NCBI RefSeq assembly: GCF_040892545.1
Contig: NZ_CP156079.1
Span: forward strand, 3,693,501 to 3,757,500
Direction of reading: 5' to 3'
Source of the DNA: Paracidovorax avenae
GTDB lineage: Bacteria; Pseudomonadota; Gammaproteobacteria; Burkholderiales; Burkholderiaceae_C
Length of the DNA: 64,000 bases
Every line of letters begins with the position of its first letter. Position 1 is the first letter of the stretch. Below, in pieces: positions 37,342-45,974 of the stretch. The notes under the pieces are model-generated. The model did no database searches. It was not told the origin of the DNA and worked only from the letters and a program-made list of their open reading frames with translations. A program made the position numbers and the translations under genes.

Positions 37342-38820
37342 TCAGGCGATCCGCAACTGGGTCTGCGTGTCGCAGAACACCGCCGGGTGGAAGCCCGGGC
37401 GCCCGTCCGGCGGCGATTTCGCCCACAGCAGCAGCCGCTCCGGGGGCATGGGCCGGGCGAAATAGTAGCCCTGCAACTCGTCGCAGCCCAGGGCCGAGAG
37501 GATCTCGACCTGGCGCCGGTTTCCCACCCCCTCGGCCACCACCCGCTTGCCGAGCGCGTGCGACATCCGGATGACCGCATCCACGATGGAATACGCATGC
37601 TCGCTCTCGCCCAGATCGCTGACGAAACTCCGGTCGATCTTCAGCTCGCACGCGGGCAGCTGCCGCAGGTAGCTCAGGCTGGAATAGCCGGTGCCGAAGT
37701 CGTCGATGGAGATGCGCACGCCGGCCTTCTCCAGGTTCGACAGCGCCTCCCGGCTGCCCTCGGCGTTCCTGACGGCGACCGATTCGGTGATCTCGCAGGT
37801 CAGCAGCGCGGGGTGGATGCGGTAGGCGTCCAGGATCTGCCGGATCCGGGCCGCCAGCTCCGGTTGCCGCAATTGCTGCGCGGACAGGTTCACCGCCACG
37901 CGCATGCACAGCCCCTGGCTGCGCCATTTCCTCGCCTGGCGGCAGGCTTCCTCGAGCACCCAGTCGCCGATGCGGTCGATAAGATGGAAGCGCTCGGCGA
38001 TCGGTATGAAGACGTCCGGCGGTACGTGGCCCCGCAGCGGATGGGTCCAGCGCAGCAGTGCTTCCACGGCCGTGATCTTCCCGCTCCTGGCATCGATCTT
38101 GGGCTGGAAGACGAGGTGCAGCTCCCCGCGGGAGATCGCGCCGCCCAGGTCGCGCGACAACTCCAGCGCCTCGTCGGCCTGGCCCTCGGCCTCGGCCGTG
38201 CCCTCCCCGGCGTAGAAGGCGTGCCCGCCGCGGCCCTTCGCCTTGGCCGCGCACATCGCCAGGTGGGCATGGGCCAGCAGCCGCGACGCGGGGCGGAACC
38301 GGGGATAGCATGCAACGCCGATCGAGCAGGTCACCGACACCTCCGACCCCGCGATGTCGTGCGGGCCGGCCACCGCGGCCGCGGCGGCCTCCGCGATGCC
38401 CCGGGCGAGGTGGCGATCCAGGGGGCCCTGGTAGAAGGCGGCGAACTCGTCGCCCCCGATGTACGCCAGGCCGTCGAAAGCCCGCGGCAGCGCCTGCAGG
38501 CGGCGTGCGGTGCCGCGCAGTATCCAGTCTCCCGCCGCATAGCCGAACTGGCTGTTGATGCCCTTGAGGCCGTCCAGCCCGAGGAAGAACACGTACAGCA
38601 CCTCCTCCCGGGCCGCGCACTGGCGTGCCGCGGCCTGCAGGCGCCGCTCCAGCTGCGCACGCCGCAGGATCGGGCGGGAGCCCGTGCGCGCGTGGCGTGA
38701 TGCCCCGCGGCCATCACGGACCCTTCTGCGCAAAGCAGACAACCGGGCCCGCACGAGCCCTGCGCAGAACCCGAGGGCGCCAGCGGCGGCCAGGGCCGCC
38801 CACAGGTAGAAAAAAACCAT
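37342..38820 (-). CDS. Membrane-anchored GGDEF-EAL protein
   Basis: 492 aa. One N-terminal membrane segment (3-24), a basic stretch, then GGDEF (about 75-215) with intact YIGGDEFAAF and ACSIGVACYP-type strand, then EAL (about 225-475) with VEALLRW, VNLSAQQL, CEITESVAV, ISIDDFGTGYSSLSYL, LKIDRSF and ELQGYYFARP. The usual EGVET is EGVGN: E430 is kept but the second Glu is Gly433 (GAA to GGA needs one base). Whether this enfeebles the phosphodiesterase is not known, so net activity could be cyclase, hydrolase or both. It is read toward lysE, 64 bases away. Confidence 0.93.
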   Translation of the reverse strand: MVFFYLWAALAAAGALGFCAGLVRARLSALRRRVRDGRGASRHARTGSRPILRRAQLERRLQAAARQCAAREEVLYVFFLGLDGLKGINSQFGYAAGDWILRGTARRLQALPRAFDGLAYIGGDEFAAFYQGPLDRHLARGIAEAAAAAVAGPHDIAGSEVSVTCSIGVACYPRFRPASRLLAHAHLAMCAAKAKGRGGHAFYAGEGTAEAEGQADEALELSRDLGGAISRGELHLVFQPKIDARSGKITAVEALLRWTHPLRGHVPPDVFIPIAERFHLIDRIGDWVLEEACRQARKWRSQGLCMRVAVNLSAQQLRQPELAARIRQILDAYRIHPALLTCEITESVAVRNAEGSREALSNLEKAGVRISIDDFGTGYSSLSYLRQLPACELKIDRSFVSDLGESEHAYSIVDAVIRMSHALGKRVVAEGVGNRRQVEILSALGCDELQGYYFARPMPPERLLLWAKSPPDGRPGFHPAVFCDTQTQLRIA

Positions 38821-38984
38821 CGATCGCCTTCACCCTCCCGACCGTCCGGGACGAAAAGCGCCGCCGGTGCGGCGCATCGGCATGCGCGCGCCGCGCCGGG
38901 CCGAGGAACCGGTGGGATGGACGCCGGATGTTGGCACCCCGGCGGAGCATCCGGCATCCCACAGGTGTCGGATGGCGCCGGCCG

Positions 38985-41477
38985 CTACAGGGTGCCGAAA
39001 TTGGACGGAGCCGCCCGGCCTGCGGCGCTCGCGGCGATCCGGCGCAGCAAGTCCAGCGGAGCGATCGGCTTGTAGCAGAGTGATACGCCGCGCAGGGCGA
39101 TGCCGGGCGCGGGGCCCAGCGCCTCTCCCGTCAGGACGATCGCGGGCACGTCCGGCCAGTGCCCGCGCAGCAGCGCCACGGCATCGAGCGCGGTCTTGCC
39201 ATCCGGCAGTCGGTAGTCGCTGAGCAGCACGTCCGGCGCACGCTCCAGGGCCGGCAGGGCGTCGCGCATCTCGTCGATGCAGGACCAGGCCTCGTACAGC
39301 ACGCCGTGCGCGCCGAACAGTGCCGCGAGCGTCGCGCGCACCAGCGCATCGTCCTCCACCACGACAACGTACTGGCCGCTCACGGTGTCGATGTCCTCCT
39401 GGGCGGCGGCCTCCGGCACCGGCAGCGCCTCCAGCACGGCCGCTGCCGCCGACGGGGGGATGTCCAGCGTGAACGTGCTGCCGGCGCCCACGGTGGACGC
39501 GATGGACAGGCCGTGGCCTGGCAGGAGCCCGAGCATGGCGGACACGATGGACAGGCCCAGGCCCACGCCTTTCTCGGCCTCGGCGTGCCGGCCTTCGATC
39601 TGGAAGAAGGGGCGGAACAGGATGCCGGAGTCCAGCACATCGCGAGGAATGCCGATGCCGTTGTCCTGCACCGCGAGGCGCACCGCTCCCCCGGCGCCCG
39701 CGCGCTCCAGCACCAGGGCCACGCGGCTCTGGCGGCCGGCGGACGCACTCCGGTACTTGATGCCGTTGCCGATGAGATTGGTCAAGATCCGCTGCAGGAA
39801 ATGGGGGTCGCTGCGCACGAACACGGGCCGCGGCCCGGGCAGCACCGTCTCGACGCGCACCTGGGTGGCCAGGGCGACCGAGCGGTGCTGCTCCGCGGTC
39901 TCGCGCACCAGGGCGGCCAGGTCGAAGTCGGAGAGTTCCGCCTGCACCCACCCGGACTCCAGCCGGGACAGGTCGAGGATGGCGGACAGCTGCGAACGCA
40001 TGGTGGCGGAGGCACGGGTGGCCATGTCCACCAGGCCCAGTGCGGCCTCGGTGCGCCCGGAGCGGATGGATGCGCCGATGGGGTCCAGCGCGTTGCCGAT
40101 CGCCTGCAGGGGCTGGCGCAGGTCGTGCACCGCGTCGGCCAGGAAGCGGGATTTGTCCCGGTCCCGGCGCTCGGCCTCCAGGCGCAGGCGGTCCTTGAGT
40201 TCCAGCAGCGCGGTGGCGCGCTCCTGGGCGGCACGCATGTCCGACGCCAGCGCCTCGTTCATGCGCAGCATCTCCGTGGCCCTGGCCTGGTGGCGGCGCT
40301 CTTCCAGCAGGCGGTGGGCCAGGGCCAGCGAGAAAAGCAGGACCGCCATCGCGGACCCGATCTGGGGGGCGACCTCGAAATTCAGCGGGCTTTCGAGATA
40401 GCGGGTGAGTCCCAGCATGTCCAGCGCATGCAGCGCCGCGCCGACGAGCACGCCGGAAAAAGCGACGAAGAAAATGCGTGCGGGCGCATACCCGCGGCGC
40501 GCCTGGAGGAAGGCGAGCGCCATGCAGGCCAGGGTGGCCAGCACCTGCGCCGCGAGGGCGAGATAGGCGGCCTGCGGATACGACAGCAGCGTGGCACCCG
40601 CCACCACGCCCGCGGCCGCCGCCACCGGCATCGCGCTCCACCGCAGCCACGCAGGGGGATCGCAGGCGTCGCTCACGAACTCCATCGTGAACGACGTGAA
40701 CAGGCCCGCGGCCAGGAACATGAAGACGATCCGGCACCAGTCGCTCCACACGCCCGAGCCGGGCCAGGCGTACTGGAACGCCAGGCCGTTGTAGCTGAGG
40801 ATGAATCCGGACGTCGCCAGGATCCAGCCGCTGTAGTAGAGATAGATGCGGTCGCGGACGATCAGGAAGATGATGAAGTTGCACAGGAACACCCCGCCCA
40901 TCAGACCGATGTAGAGCCCGTTGACCAGCAGGACCCCGTGCTCCGACTCCTCGAATGCCTGCCACCGCCACGCCGTCAGCGGAAAGCGCATGGAGCCCTG
41001 CGTCTCCACGCGGGCGATCACCTCCACCATGTCGCCGGCCTGCACGTCCACCGGCACCACGAAATTGCGGGCCCCGTAGGGGCGCTCATGGAAGGGGTAG
41101 CGGTCTCCGAAGCGCCAGTGCTGCCAGGCGGCGCGGGGCCCCGTGCGCACATACATGTCCACCCGGTCGAGCAGCGGGTACCCTACCTCCAGGAGCAGCA
41201 CGCCACCGGCCCGGCCCGCATCGAAGGGCTGGCTGCGGAACCAGTGCGGCGCGGTGGCGAACCCGTAACTCGCCGACGAAGGCGGCCTGCGGACCCATGC
41301 GGCGCCGGGCAGCGCGGCCACCTGGTCGAACGCAAGCGCCACGCCCTCCTGCTCCGCCAGGTGTTCCACCGCCAGCTGCCGGCTTCCGCCGGCAGGCTCC
41401 GCCGCGCGCGCCAGGCCCGGCGGCGACAGCAGGCACAGCAACATCAGGCCCAGGAGCGGCAGGGAAAGCCATGGCAT
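38985..41477 (-). CDS. Hybrid sensor histidine kinase with 7TM-DISM sensor and receiver domain
   Basis: 830 aa. Signal peptide (1-26, LSPPGLARAA), a periplasmic DISM2-like beta domain (about 30-180), seven membrane helices (about 185-385), a coiled coil, HisKA with FLADAVHDLRQPLQAIG (phospho-His H451), HATPase with NLIGNGIKYR, DNGIGIP and GVGLGLSIV, and a C-terminal receiver with phosphoacceptor D754 in LLSDYRLPDG. ATG 41477 lies 8 bases after the stop of the LuxR-type regulator, so the pair forms an operon with the regulator first. The HDLRQPL H-box variety is common in hybrid kinases of environmental beta- and gammaproteobacteria. Ligand unknown. Confidence 0.93.
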   Translation of the reverse strand: MPWLSLPLLGLMLLCLLSPPGLARAAEPAGGSRQLAVEHLAEQEGVALAFDQVAALPGAAWVRRPPSSASYGFATAPHWFRSQPFDAGRAGGVLLLEVGYPLLDRVDMYVRTGPRAAWQHWRFGDRYPFHERPYGARNFVVPVDVQAGDMVEVIARVETQGSMRFPLTAWRWQAFEESEHGVLLVNGLYIGLMGGVFLCNFIIFLIVRDRIYLYYSGWILATSGFILSYNGLAFQYAWPGSGVWSDWCRIVFMFLAAGLFTSFTMEFVSDACDPPAWLRWSAMPVAAAAGVVAGATLLSYPQAAYLALAAQVLATLACMALAFLQARRGYAPARIFFVAFSGVLVGAALHALDMLGLTRYLESPLNFEVAPQIGSAMAVLLFSLALAHRLLEERRHQARATEMLRMNEALASDMRAAQERATALLELKDRLRLEAERRDRDKSRFLADAVHDLRQPLQAIGNALDPIGASIRSGRTEAALGLVDMATRASATMRSQLSAILDLSRLESGWVQAELSDFDLAALVRETAEQHRSVALATQVRVETVLPGPRPVFVRSDPHFLQRILTNLIGNGIKYRSASAGRQSRVALVLERAGAGGAVRLAVQDNGIGIPRDVLDSGILFRPFFQIEGRHAEAEKGVGLGLSIVSAMLGLLPGHGLSIASTVGAGSTFTLDIPPSAAAAVLEALPVPEAAAQEDIDTVSGQYVVVVEDDALVRATLAALFGAHGVLYEAWSCIDEMRDALPALERAPDVLLSDYRLPDGKTALDAVALLRGHWPDVPAIVLTGEALGPAPGIALRGVSLCYKPIAPLDLLRRIAASAAGRAAPSNFGTL

Positions 41478-41485
41478 GCGGATGC

Positions 41486-42241
41486 CTAGCGGGGCGGAGG
41501 CACTTTCAGCCGCCGGCGGGCGACCTCCACGATCAGTTCCGTGCGGCGCACCACGCCGAAGAACCGCAGCAGGTCCGATACGTAGCTCTTGCGCACCGTG
41601 CCCTCGCTGATGCCCATGCGGTTGGCGATCGACTTGTTCGGAAGGCCCTGGCACAGGTAGTAGAGCACCTCGCAATGGCGTGGGGCCAGCCCCACCGACT
41701 CCGCCGTTCCGCCGCGGGGCGCGTCCGCCAGCCTGCTGCCAGGGGCACGCTGCGCCATCGATGCGGGCAGGTACACCCCGTCGTTCAGCACGGTCCGGAT
41801 CGCCTGCTCGAACACGCCGGCATCTCCCACCGCCTTCGTGATGTACCCGGAAGCCCCCTTGGCGATGCACGCCAGGACGGTGGAGCGGTCGTCGTCGCCG
41901 GACAGCATGATCGCCCTGCAGGGCATTTCGCGCTCCCTCACGTACTGCAGGAGGTCCATACCCGTCTGCGCGCCACCCAGGTCTATATCGATGAAGACGA
42001 AGGCGAAGGCCGTGCCGTCCAGCCGCGCCCGGGCCCCCTCGTAGGAACTCTCCTCGTGGATGCGCGATCGCGGCGCTGCCTTCTCCAGCAGCGAGCGCAT
42101 GCCGGCGCGGACCAGCCCCTGGTCTTCGACGATCAGCACGTCCGAGCCCCACGCCTGTGCAGAGCCTGGCTCCGTGCTTTCCCGGCGGACCGTGCCGGAC
42201 GCCGCGGGGTGGACCCATCCGTTCCAGACATCGATACTCAT
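41486..42241 (-). CDS. LuxR/FixJ-family response regulator
   Basis: 251 aa. A 30-residue N-terminal extension precedes the receiver domain: VLIVEDQGLVRAGM with acidic E39/D40, phosphoacceptor D85 in FVFIDIDLGG, SGDDDRS and the Lys in GYITKA. The C-terminal LuxR helix-turn-helix is at about 180-245 (LAPRHCEVLYYLCQGLPNKS, IANRMGISEGTVRKSYVSDL). It should be phosphorylated by the hybrid kinase encoded 8 bases downstream. Its 5' flank is an unusually AT-rich tract. Confidence 0.94.
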   Translation of the reverse strand: MSIDVWNGWVHPAASGTVRRESTEPGSAQAWGSDVLIVEDQGLVRAGMRSLLEKAAPRSRIHEESSYEGARARLDGTAFAFVFIDIDLGGAQTGMDLLQYVREREMPCRAIMLSGDDDRSTVLACIAKGASGYITKAVGDAGVFEQAIRTVLNDGVYLPASMAQRAPGSRLADAPRGGTAESVGLAPRHCEVLYYLCQGLPNKSIANRMGISEGTVRKSYVSDLLRFFGVVRRTELIVEVARRRLKVPPPR

Positions 42242-42302
42242 TAAAAAAATGATTTATTTGAAATAAAATAACATTATAAATGATAAAAAATTCTAAGTAG
42301 AA
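42242..42302 (-). promoter_or_regulatory. AT-rich leader and promoter of the LuxR-type regulator operon
   Basis: Roughly 60 bases that are almost all A/T in an otherwise GC-rich genome, directly before the regulator start codon. A perfect minus-strand TATAAT occupies 42278-42273, about 32 bases from the ATG. No good -35 is visible at 17 bases, suggesting activator dependence. Such tracts attract H-NS/MvaT-type silencers. Confidence 0.5.
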
Positions 42303-42520
42303 ATCCCGTCCCCCCATCAGGTCGCCCGTGGACATGGCAGCCAGGCATGCTGGACCATCGAGGCGGATCCGGCCATCCGACAGATGTCGGCAGGGTGTGA
42401 TTTCGTATCGCTGGCGGCACACCGCAGCGGCGGCGGTTGAAGTACCCGGCCGTTTCTTGGTCCAATCGACAGCCGTATGCACAGCACCGCGAGCCAGCTT
42501 CCCGGGCCACCGCCAAACCC

Positions 42521-43735
42521 ATGCCCCTGACCGGTCCCCATTTCACCCAGCCGCCCACCGCGCTGGAGGCGCGCGCCGTTGCCCAGGCCGTGATGCGCCA
42601 GATCCAGCCGGGCAGCATGCAATTCCAGGTGTTCAGCCTGTGCCTGCTCCTGATCAGCGTGGCGCTGTGCCTGCACGCCGGACTGCCCAGGCGGCCGGAC
42701 CTGCTGCCGTTGCTGGCGCTGACGGGCCTGGGGCTTTCCGCTGCCATCTACCTGGCCGCGCCCGGGCGCGGCCAGTTCGCCTTCAACTGCAGCGGCTTCA
42801 TGCACGGCGTCTTCACCGCCCTGGCCTTCCGCTTCCTGGCCGACGCGCTGCCCAACTGGAACTTCTGGGTTCTTCCGCTCTGCCTGCTGCTGACGTTCAC
42901 GGCCGCCATCGTCTACACGGGCTTCTGGCGCCACCTCGGCTACAACCTCATCTGCTGGGCCATCCTGACCCGCATGGGCTCGGTGGACAGCGGCGAGCAG
43001 GGCCAGGCACCGCTGCTCATCCTGCTGATGGTGATCGGCATCGGCCTGGCATCGTCGGTGTGCTTCTTCATCGACCACTCGCGGCGCACGAACGCCCTGC
43101 TCACCCTGCGGCTCGAACGGCTCGCCAACTACGACGCACTGACCGGCATGCGCAACCGCCGCTCGTTCCTGGAAGCGGTCGGCTCGGCGATTGCCGCGGC
43201 CGCCCCGGGCGACGCCGATGGCGGCAGCAGTGCCGGCAGGATCCACTTCGCGCTGCTCGACATCGACGACTTCAAGCGCATCAACGACACGCTGGGCCAC
43301 GGAGCCGGCGACCTCGCGCTGCAGCGGGTGGCCAGCGCCATCATGGCCCAGTGCGGCGCCCGCCCCTGCGGGCGCATGGGCGGCGAAGAATTCGGCATCC
43401 TGCTGGCCGGCATGGTCACCGCCGAGGCCGAAACCTTCCTGGACGGCCTGGTCGCCGCAGTGCGCGACAGTGGCCAGGACGGCACGGCCACAACCGCCAG
43501 CATCGGAATCGCCACCCTGCAGGGCAGCGAGACACTGTCGGAATTCCTGCGGCGTGCGGACGATGCGCTCTACGACGCCAAGCGCGCAGGCAAGAATCGC
43601 TGGTGCGCCGCGCACTGGCCGCCGGCACCCGCATGCCCGTCCGGCCCTCCTGTTTCCGGGAAGACCGGCCGGGCGGCGGCTCAGTCTCCCAGTTCCACCA
43701 CCTGGTTCCACGGCACGCCGCCCAGCGTGCCGTAG
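42521..43735 (+). CDS. Membrane-bound GGDEF diguanylate cyclase
   Basis: 404 aa from ATG 42521 (MPLTGPHF). Six membrane segments occupy about 38-200, then LANYDALTGMRNRRSFLEAV, ALLDIDDFKRINDTLGH, the active GGEEF form of the signature (GRMGGEEFGILL, near residue 288) and ADDALYDAKRAGKNRW. It should synthesise c-di-GMP. The C-terminal 40 residues are Pro/Ser-rich and run 55 bases into the 3' end of the converging ABC gene. A start at 42437 is possible but adds no hydrophobic or conserved sequence. Confidence 0.91.
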   Translation: MPLTGPHFTQPPTALEARAVAQAVMRQIQPGSMQFQVFSLCLLLISVALCLHAGLPRRPDLLPLLALTGLGLSAAIYLAAPGRGQFAFNCSGFMHGVFTALAFRFLADALPNWNFWVLPLCLLLTFTAAIVYTGFWRHLGYNLICWAILTRMGSVDSGEQGQAPLLILLMVIGIGLASSVCFFIDHSRRTNALLTLRLERLANYDALTGMRNRRSFLEAVGSAIAAAAPGDADGGSSAGRIHFALLDIDDFKRINDTLGHGAGDLALQRVASAIMAQCGARPCGRMGGEEFGILLAGMVTAEAETFLDGLVAAVRDSGQDGTATTASIGIATLQGSETLSEFLRRADDALYDAKRAGKNRWCAAHWPPAPACPSGPPVSGKTGRAAAQSPSSTTWFHGTPPSVP

Positions 43736-44355
43736 TGCGCCACCACCACGGCGGTGCCATGGCGAGAGCCCGCGGATGCAGTGCAGGCCACGGCTTCCGA
43801 GAGACATCGGCGCAGGTATTCCACGGACGGGCGGTCCAGCCCCGCGACCGGCTCGTCCACCAGCACGAGCGCCGCGCCGCTGGCGAAACCGGCTGCCAGC
43901 AGGACCTTGCGGCGCGTCCCGGTGGACAGTTGCTCCATCCGCTTGCCCGCATGCCCGGCCAGGCCGAAACCCTCGATGTGCAGCGCCAGCGCCTGCGCGC
44001 TCCAGTCCGGCCAGCGCCGTGCCTGCCCGGCCCACCAATCCACCGGTGTCTCTTGTTCGCCGGGCAGTTCCGGCCCATCGCCCCGGGGATCGGCCCAGAA
44101 AATACTGCCGCCGCTCGCCGACACGCGCCCTGCCTGTGGACGCAGCGCACCCGCGATGATCCGCAGCAGGGTGGTCTTGCCGCGGCCGTCGCCGCCCCGC
44201 AGCAGCGTGGCGCCCGGCCCGATGCGCAGGTCCATGCCTTCGAAGAGCGGCCCGGCAGCACCCGGCGGTGTATGGCGCAGGCCCAGGCTTTCCCACAGGA
44301 CGGGCATGGCGGACGGGGCGGCGGCTCGGGGCGGGTCGGACGGAGGGACGGTCAT
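43681..44355 (-). CDS. Orphan ABC-transporter ATP-binding protein
   Basis: 224 aa single ABC ATPase. Walker A is GGDGRGKTTLL (Asp where Ser/Asn is common), signature is QLSTGTRRKVLLAAG, a non-canonical form of LSGGQ, Walker B is LVLVDEPVAGLD and the switch His is in VVVAHYGTLGG. The size and layout resemble CcmA-like or other small exporter ATPases, but no permease gene lies next to it. Start ATG 44355 (MTVPPSD) is uncertain; MPVLWESLG at 44307 begins nearer the conserved part. The 3' end overlaps the converging GGDEF gene by 55 bases. Confidence 0.8.
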   Translation of the reverse strand: MTVPPSDPPRAAAPSAMPVLWESLGLRHTPPGAAGPLFEGMDLRIGPGATLLRGGDGRGKTTLLRIIAGALRPQAGRVSASGGSIFWADPRGDGPELPGEQETPVDWWAGQARRWPDWSAQALALHIEGFGLAGHAGKRMEQLSTGTRRKVLLAAGFASGAALVLVDEPVAGLDRPSVEYLRRCLSEAVACTASAGSRHGTAVVVAHYGTLGGVPWNQVVELGD

Positions 44356-44510
44356 GGGCAAGGCAGATGCGGCACAAGGGAGCGGTCGGCCTACATTCTG
44401 TGGCAATCTGCAGGATGCACTCGCCGACAATCGGCGCCGTGCACTGCCTGCCCTGGCAGGCCGTGTCCGCCATGCATCCTTCCACTGTCCAGCCCATCCA
44501 CTTCCGGCCC

Positions 44511-44879
44511 ATGATCCTGCGTTACCTCGATTTCGACTACAGCGAAGACGGCGAAGGCGGCGGCACCTGGGACGCCATGGCCAGCGTTACCGGGGAGCAC
44601 GTGGACGCGCTGCATGCGGAAATCGCTGCCGTGCTGGACTGGGCCCATGGGCGGTTCGGCAGCCAGCGCGGCCCCGTCGAAGAAGACGGGGAATGGGATT
44701 ACGACCTGCAGGCCGTGGAAGAAACCTCCACCGGGCAGTCGCTGCGCTACGACGAGGAGCAGCGCCGCGTGGTGGCCGAGCCGGGCGCCACGGGTGCACC
44801 GCGCCACACCGTCACCCTCTCGCTCTGCGGCACGCAGGCCTTCTGCGAGGCATTCCGCGCGCGTTTCGGGCTGGAGTAG
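44511..44879 (+). CDS. Small conserved-looking protein of unknown function
   Basis: 122 aa starting MILRYLDFDYSEDGEGGGTW; acidic, no membrane segments. The sequence reads as a compact globular protein (HVDALHAEIAAVLDWAHGRF, GEWDYDLQAVEETS, VTLSLCGTQAFCEAFRARFG). It resembles small standalone proteins common in Comamonadaceae, but I have no family name. ATG 44472 (MHPSTVQP) is an alternative start. Between a diverging ABC ATPase gene and a converging modE; not obviously linked to either. Confidence 0.75.
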   Translation: MILRYLDFDYSEDGEGGGTWDAMASVTGEHVDALHAEIAAVLDWAHGRFGSQRGPVEEDGEWDYDLQAVEETSTGQSLRYDEEQRRVVAEPGATGAPRHTVTLSLCGTQAFCEAFRARFGLE

Positions 44880-44924
44880 CTCTTTCTGCCTTGCGCCAAG
44901 GCCGGCGCTCCCGGCACCCGCCGG

Positions 44925-45833
44925 CTATACGGCGTCCACCACCGCCAGGACGACGGCCGACTCGTCCACCGACATCACCACGCGCCGGCCCGCGCGCAGG
45001 CCGGACCCGGGCTCCGCGAAGCCCACCATGCGGACGCCGGCATCGAGTTCGGCGGATACCTCGTCCCCCTGCGCACCGCCGCGCGACAGGCGCGCCACCC
45101 GGCCTGACCACGCGTTGGAAGGCCCTTCTTCAGGCACGCGCCGGGCAGTGGTGCGAACGGGCTGTGCGGGCTCCACGCGCACGGCCGTGGCCTTGCACAG
45201 CGCCAGCACCGCGGCGCCCGGCTGCAGGCCGAGCAGTTCGGCACTCTCGCGGGTGATGCGGGCACACAGTCGCAAGCCCCCCTCCGGCGCCTTCGCGCCC
45301 TGCCCCGCTGCGGACTCGCCCCGCAGCCACACCCGCACCACAGGGCCCATCGGCTCCAGCGCCTGCACCATGCAGGGCCACTGGTTGCGCATGCTGGTAC
45401 GCAGCGCCAGGCCCGCGGCCGGACGCACGGCGCGGGCCTGGCCGGCCTGCCCCCCCGAGGGTGACGCCTGCGCCCCGGACGCACCGGCGTTGGCCAGTAT
45501 CCCGGCACGCGCCTGCGCCAGCGCATCCGCCGTGCGCAGCAGCGCGTGCCCGGCCTCGGTCAGCCGCGCGCCGCCGCCACCGGCCCCGCCCACCGCACGC
45601 TCCACCAGGGGCACGCCGGCCAGATTGGTGAGGGTGTCCACCGCCTGCCAGGCGGCCTTGTAGCTCACGCCCACCACGCGGGCCGCCTGCGAAATCGAGC
45701 CGCCGGCCCCGATCTCGCGCAGCACCGCCACCCGCCGGTCGGCCGGGCCATGGGCCAGCGCATCGGACAGGGCGGCCGGCGCCATGGGGGCGTTGCGGGA
45801 GGGACTCGGGGGACGGACGGCACGGGAAGGCAT
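44925..45833 (-). CDS. modE: Molybdate-responsive transcriptional regulator ModE
   Basis: 302 aa. The N-terminal winged HTH of the LysR/ModE kind is at about 30-95 (DRRVAVLREIGAGGSISQAA, VVGVSYKAAWQAVDTLTNLA, VPLVERAVGGAGGGGARLTE). A linker of about 40 residues leads to two MOP/TOBE repeats (about 145-220, and 235-302: SRGGAQGDEVSAELDAGVRM, ending ESAVVLAVVDAV) that bind molybdate. With molybdate bound, ModE represses modABC and can activate molybdoenzyme genes. modABC lies 5.4 kb away on the other strand, with RHS2 between; a ModE-type operator is present before modA. Confidence 0.93.
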   Translation of the reverse strand: MPSRAVRPPSPSRNAPMAPAALSDALAHGPADRRVAVLREIGAGGSISQAARVVGVSYKAAWQAVDTLTNLAGVPLVERAVGGAGGGGARLTEAGHALLRTADALAQARAGILANAGASGAQASPSGGQAGQARAVRPAAGLALRTSMRNQWPCMVQALEPMGPVVRVWLRGESAAGQGAKAPEGGLRLCARITRESAELLGLQPGAAVLALCKATAVRVEPAQPVRTTARRVPEEGPSNAWSGRVARLSRGGAQGDEVSAELDAGVRMVGFAEPGSGLRAGRRVVMSVDESAVVLAVVDAV

Positions 45834-45974
45834 GGGCCGATGATGCCGCAGCGGACATGCTTACATGCCGACACACAAACCCTCCCATTGGATGATGCCC
45901 GCCAAGGCCGATCCTCCCTAGCATCTCCGACCTTTGGGCGGCCCAGGGCCCCCTCCAGGAAAGAAAACACCCAT

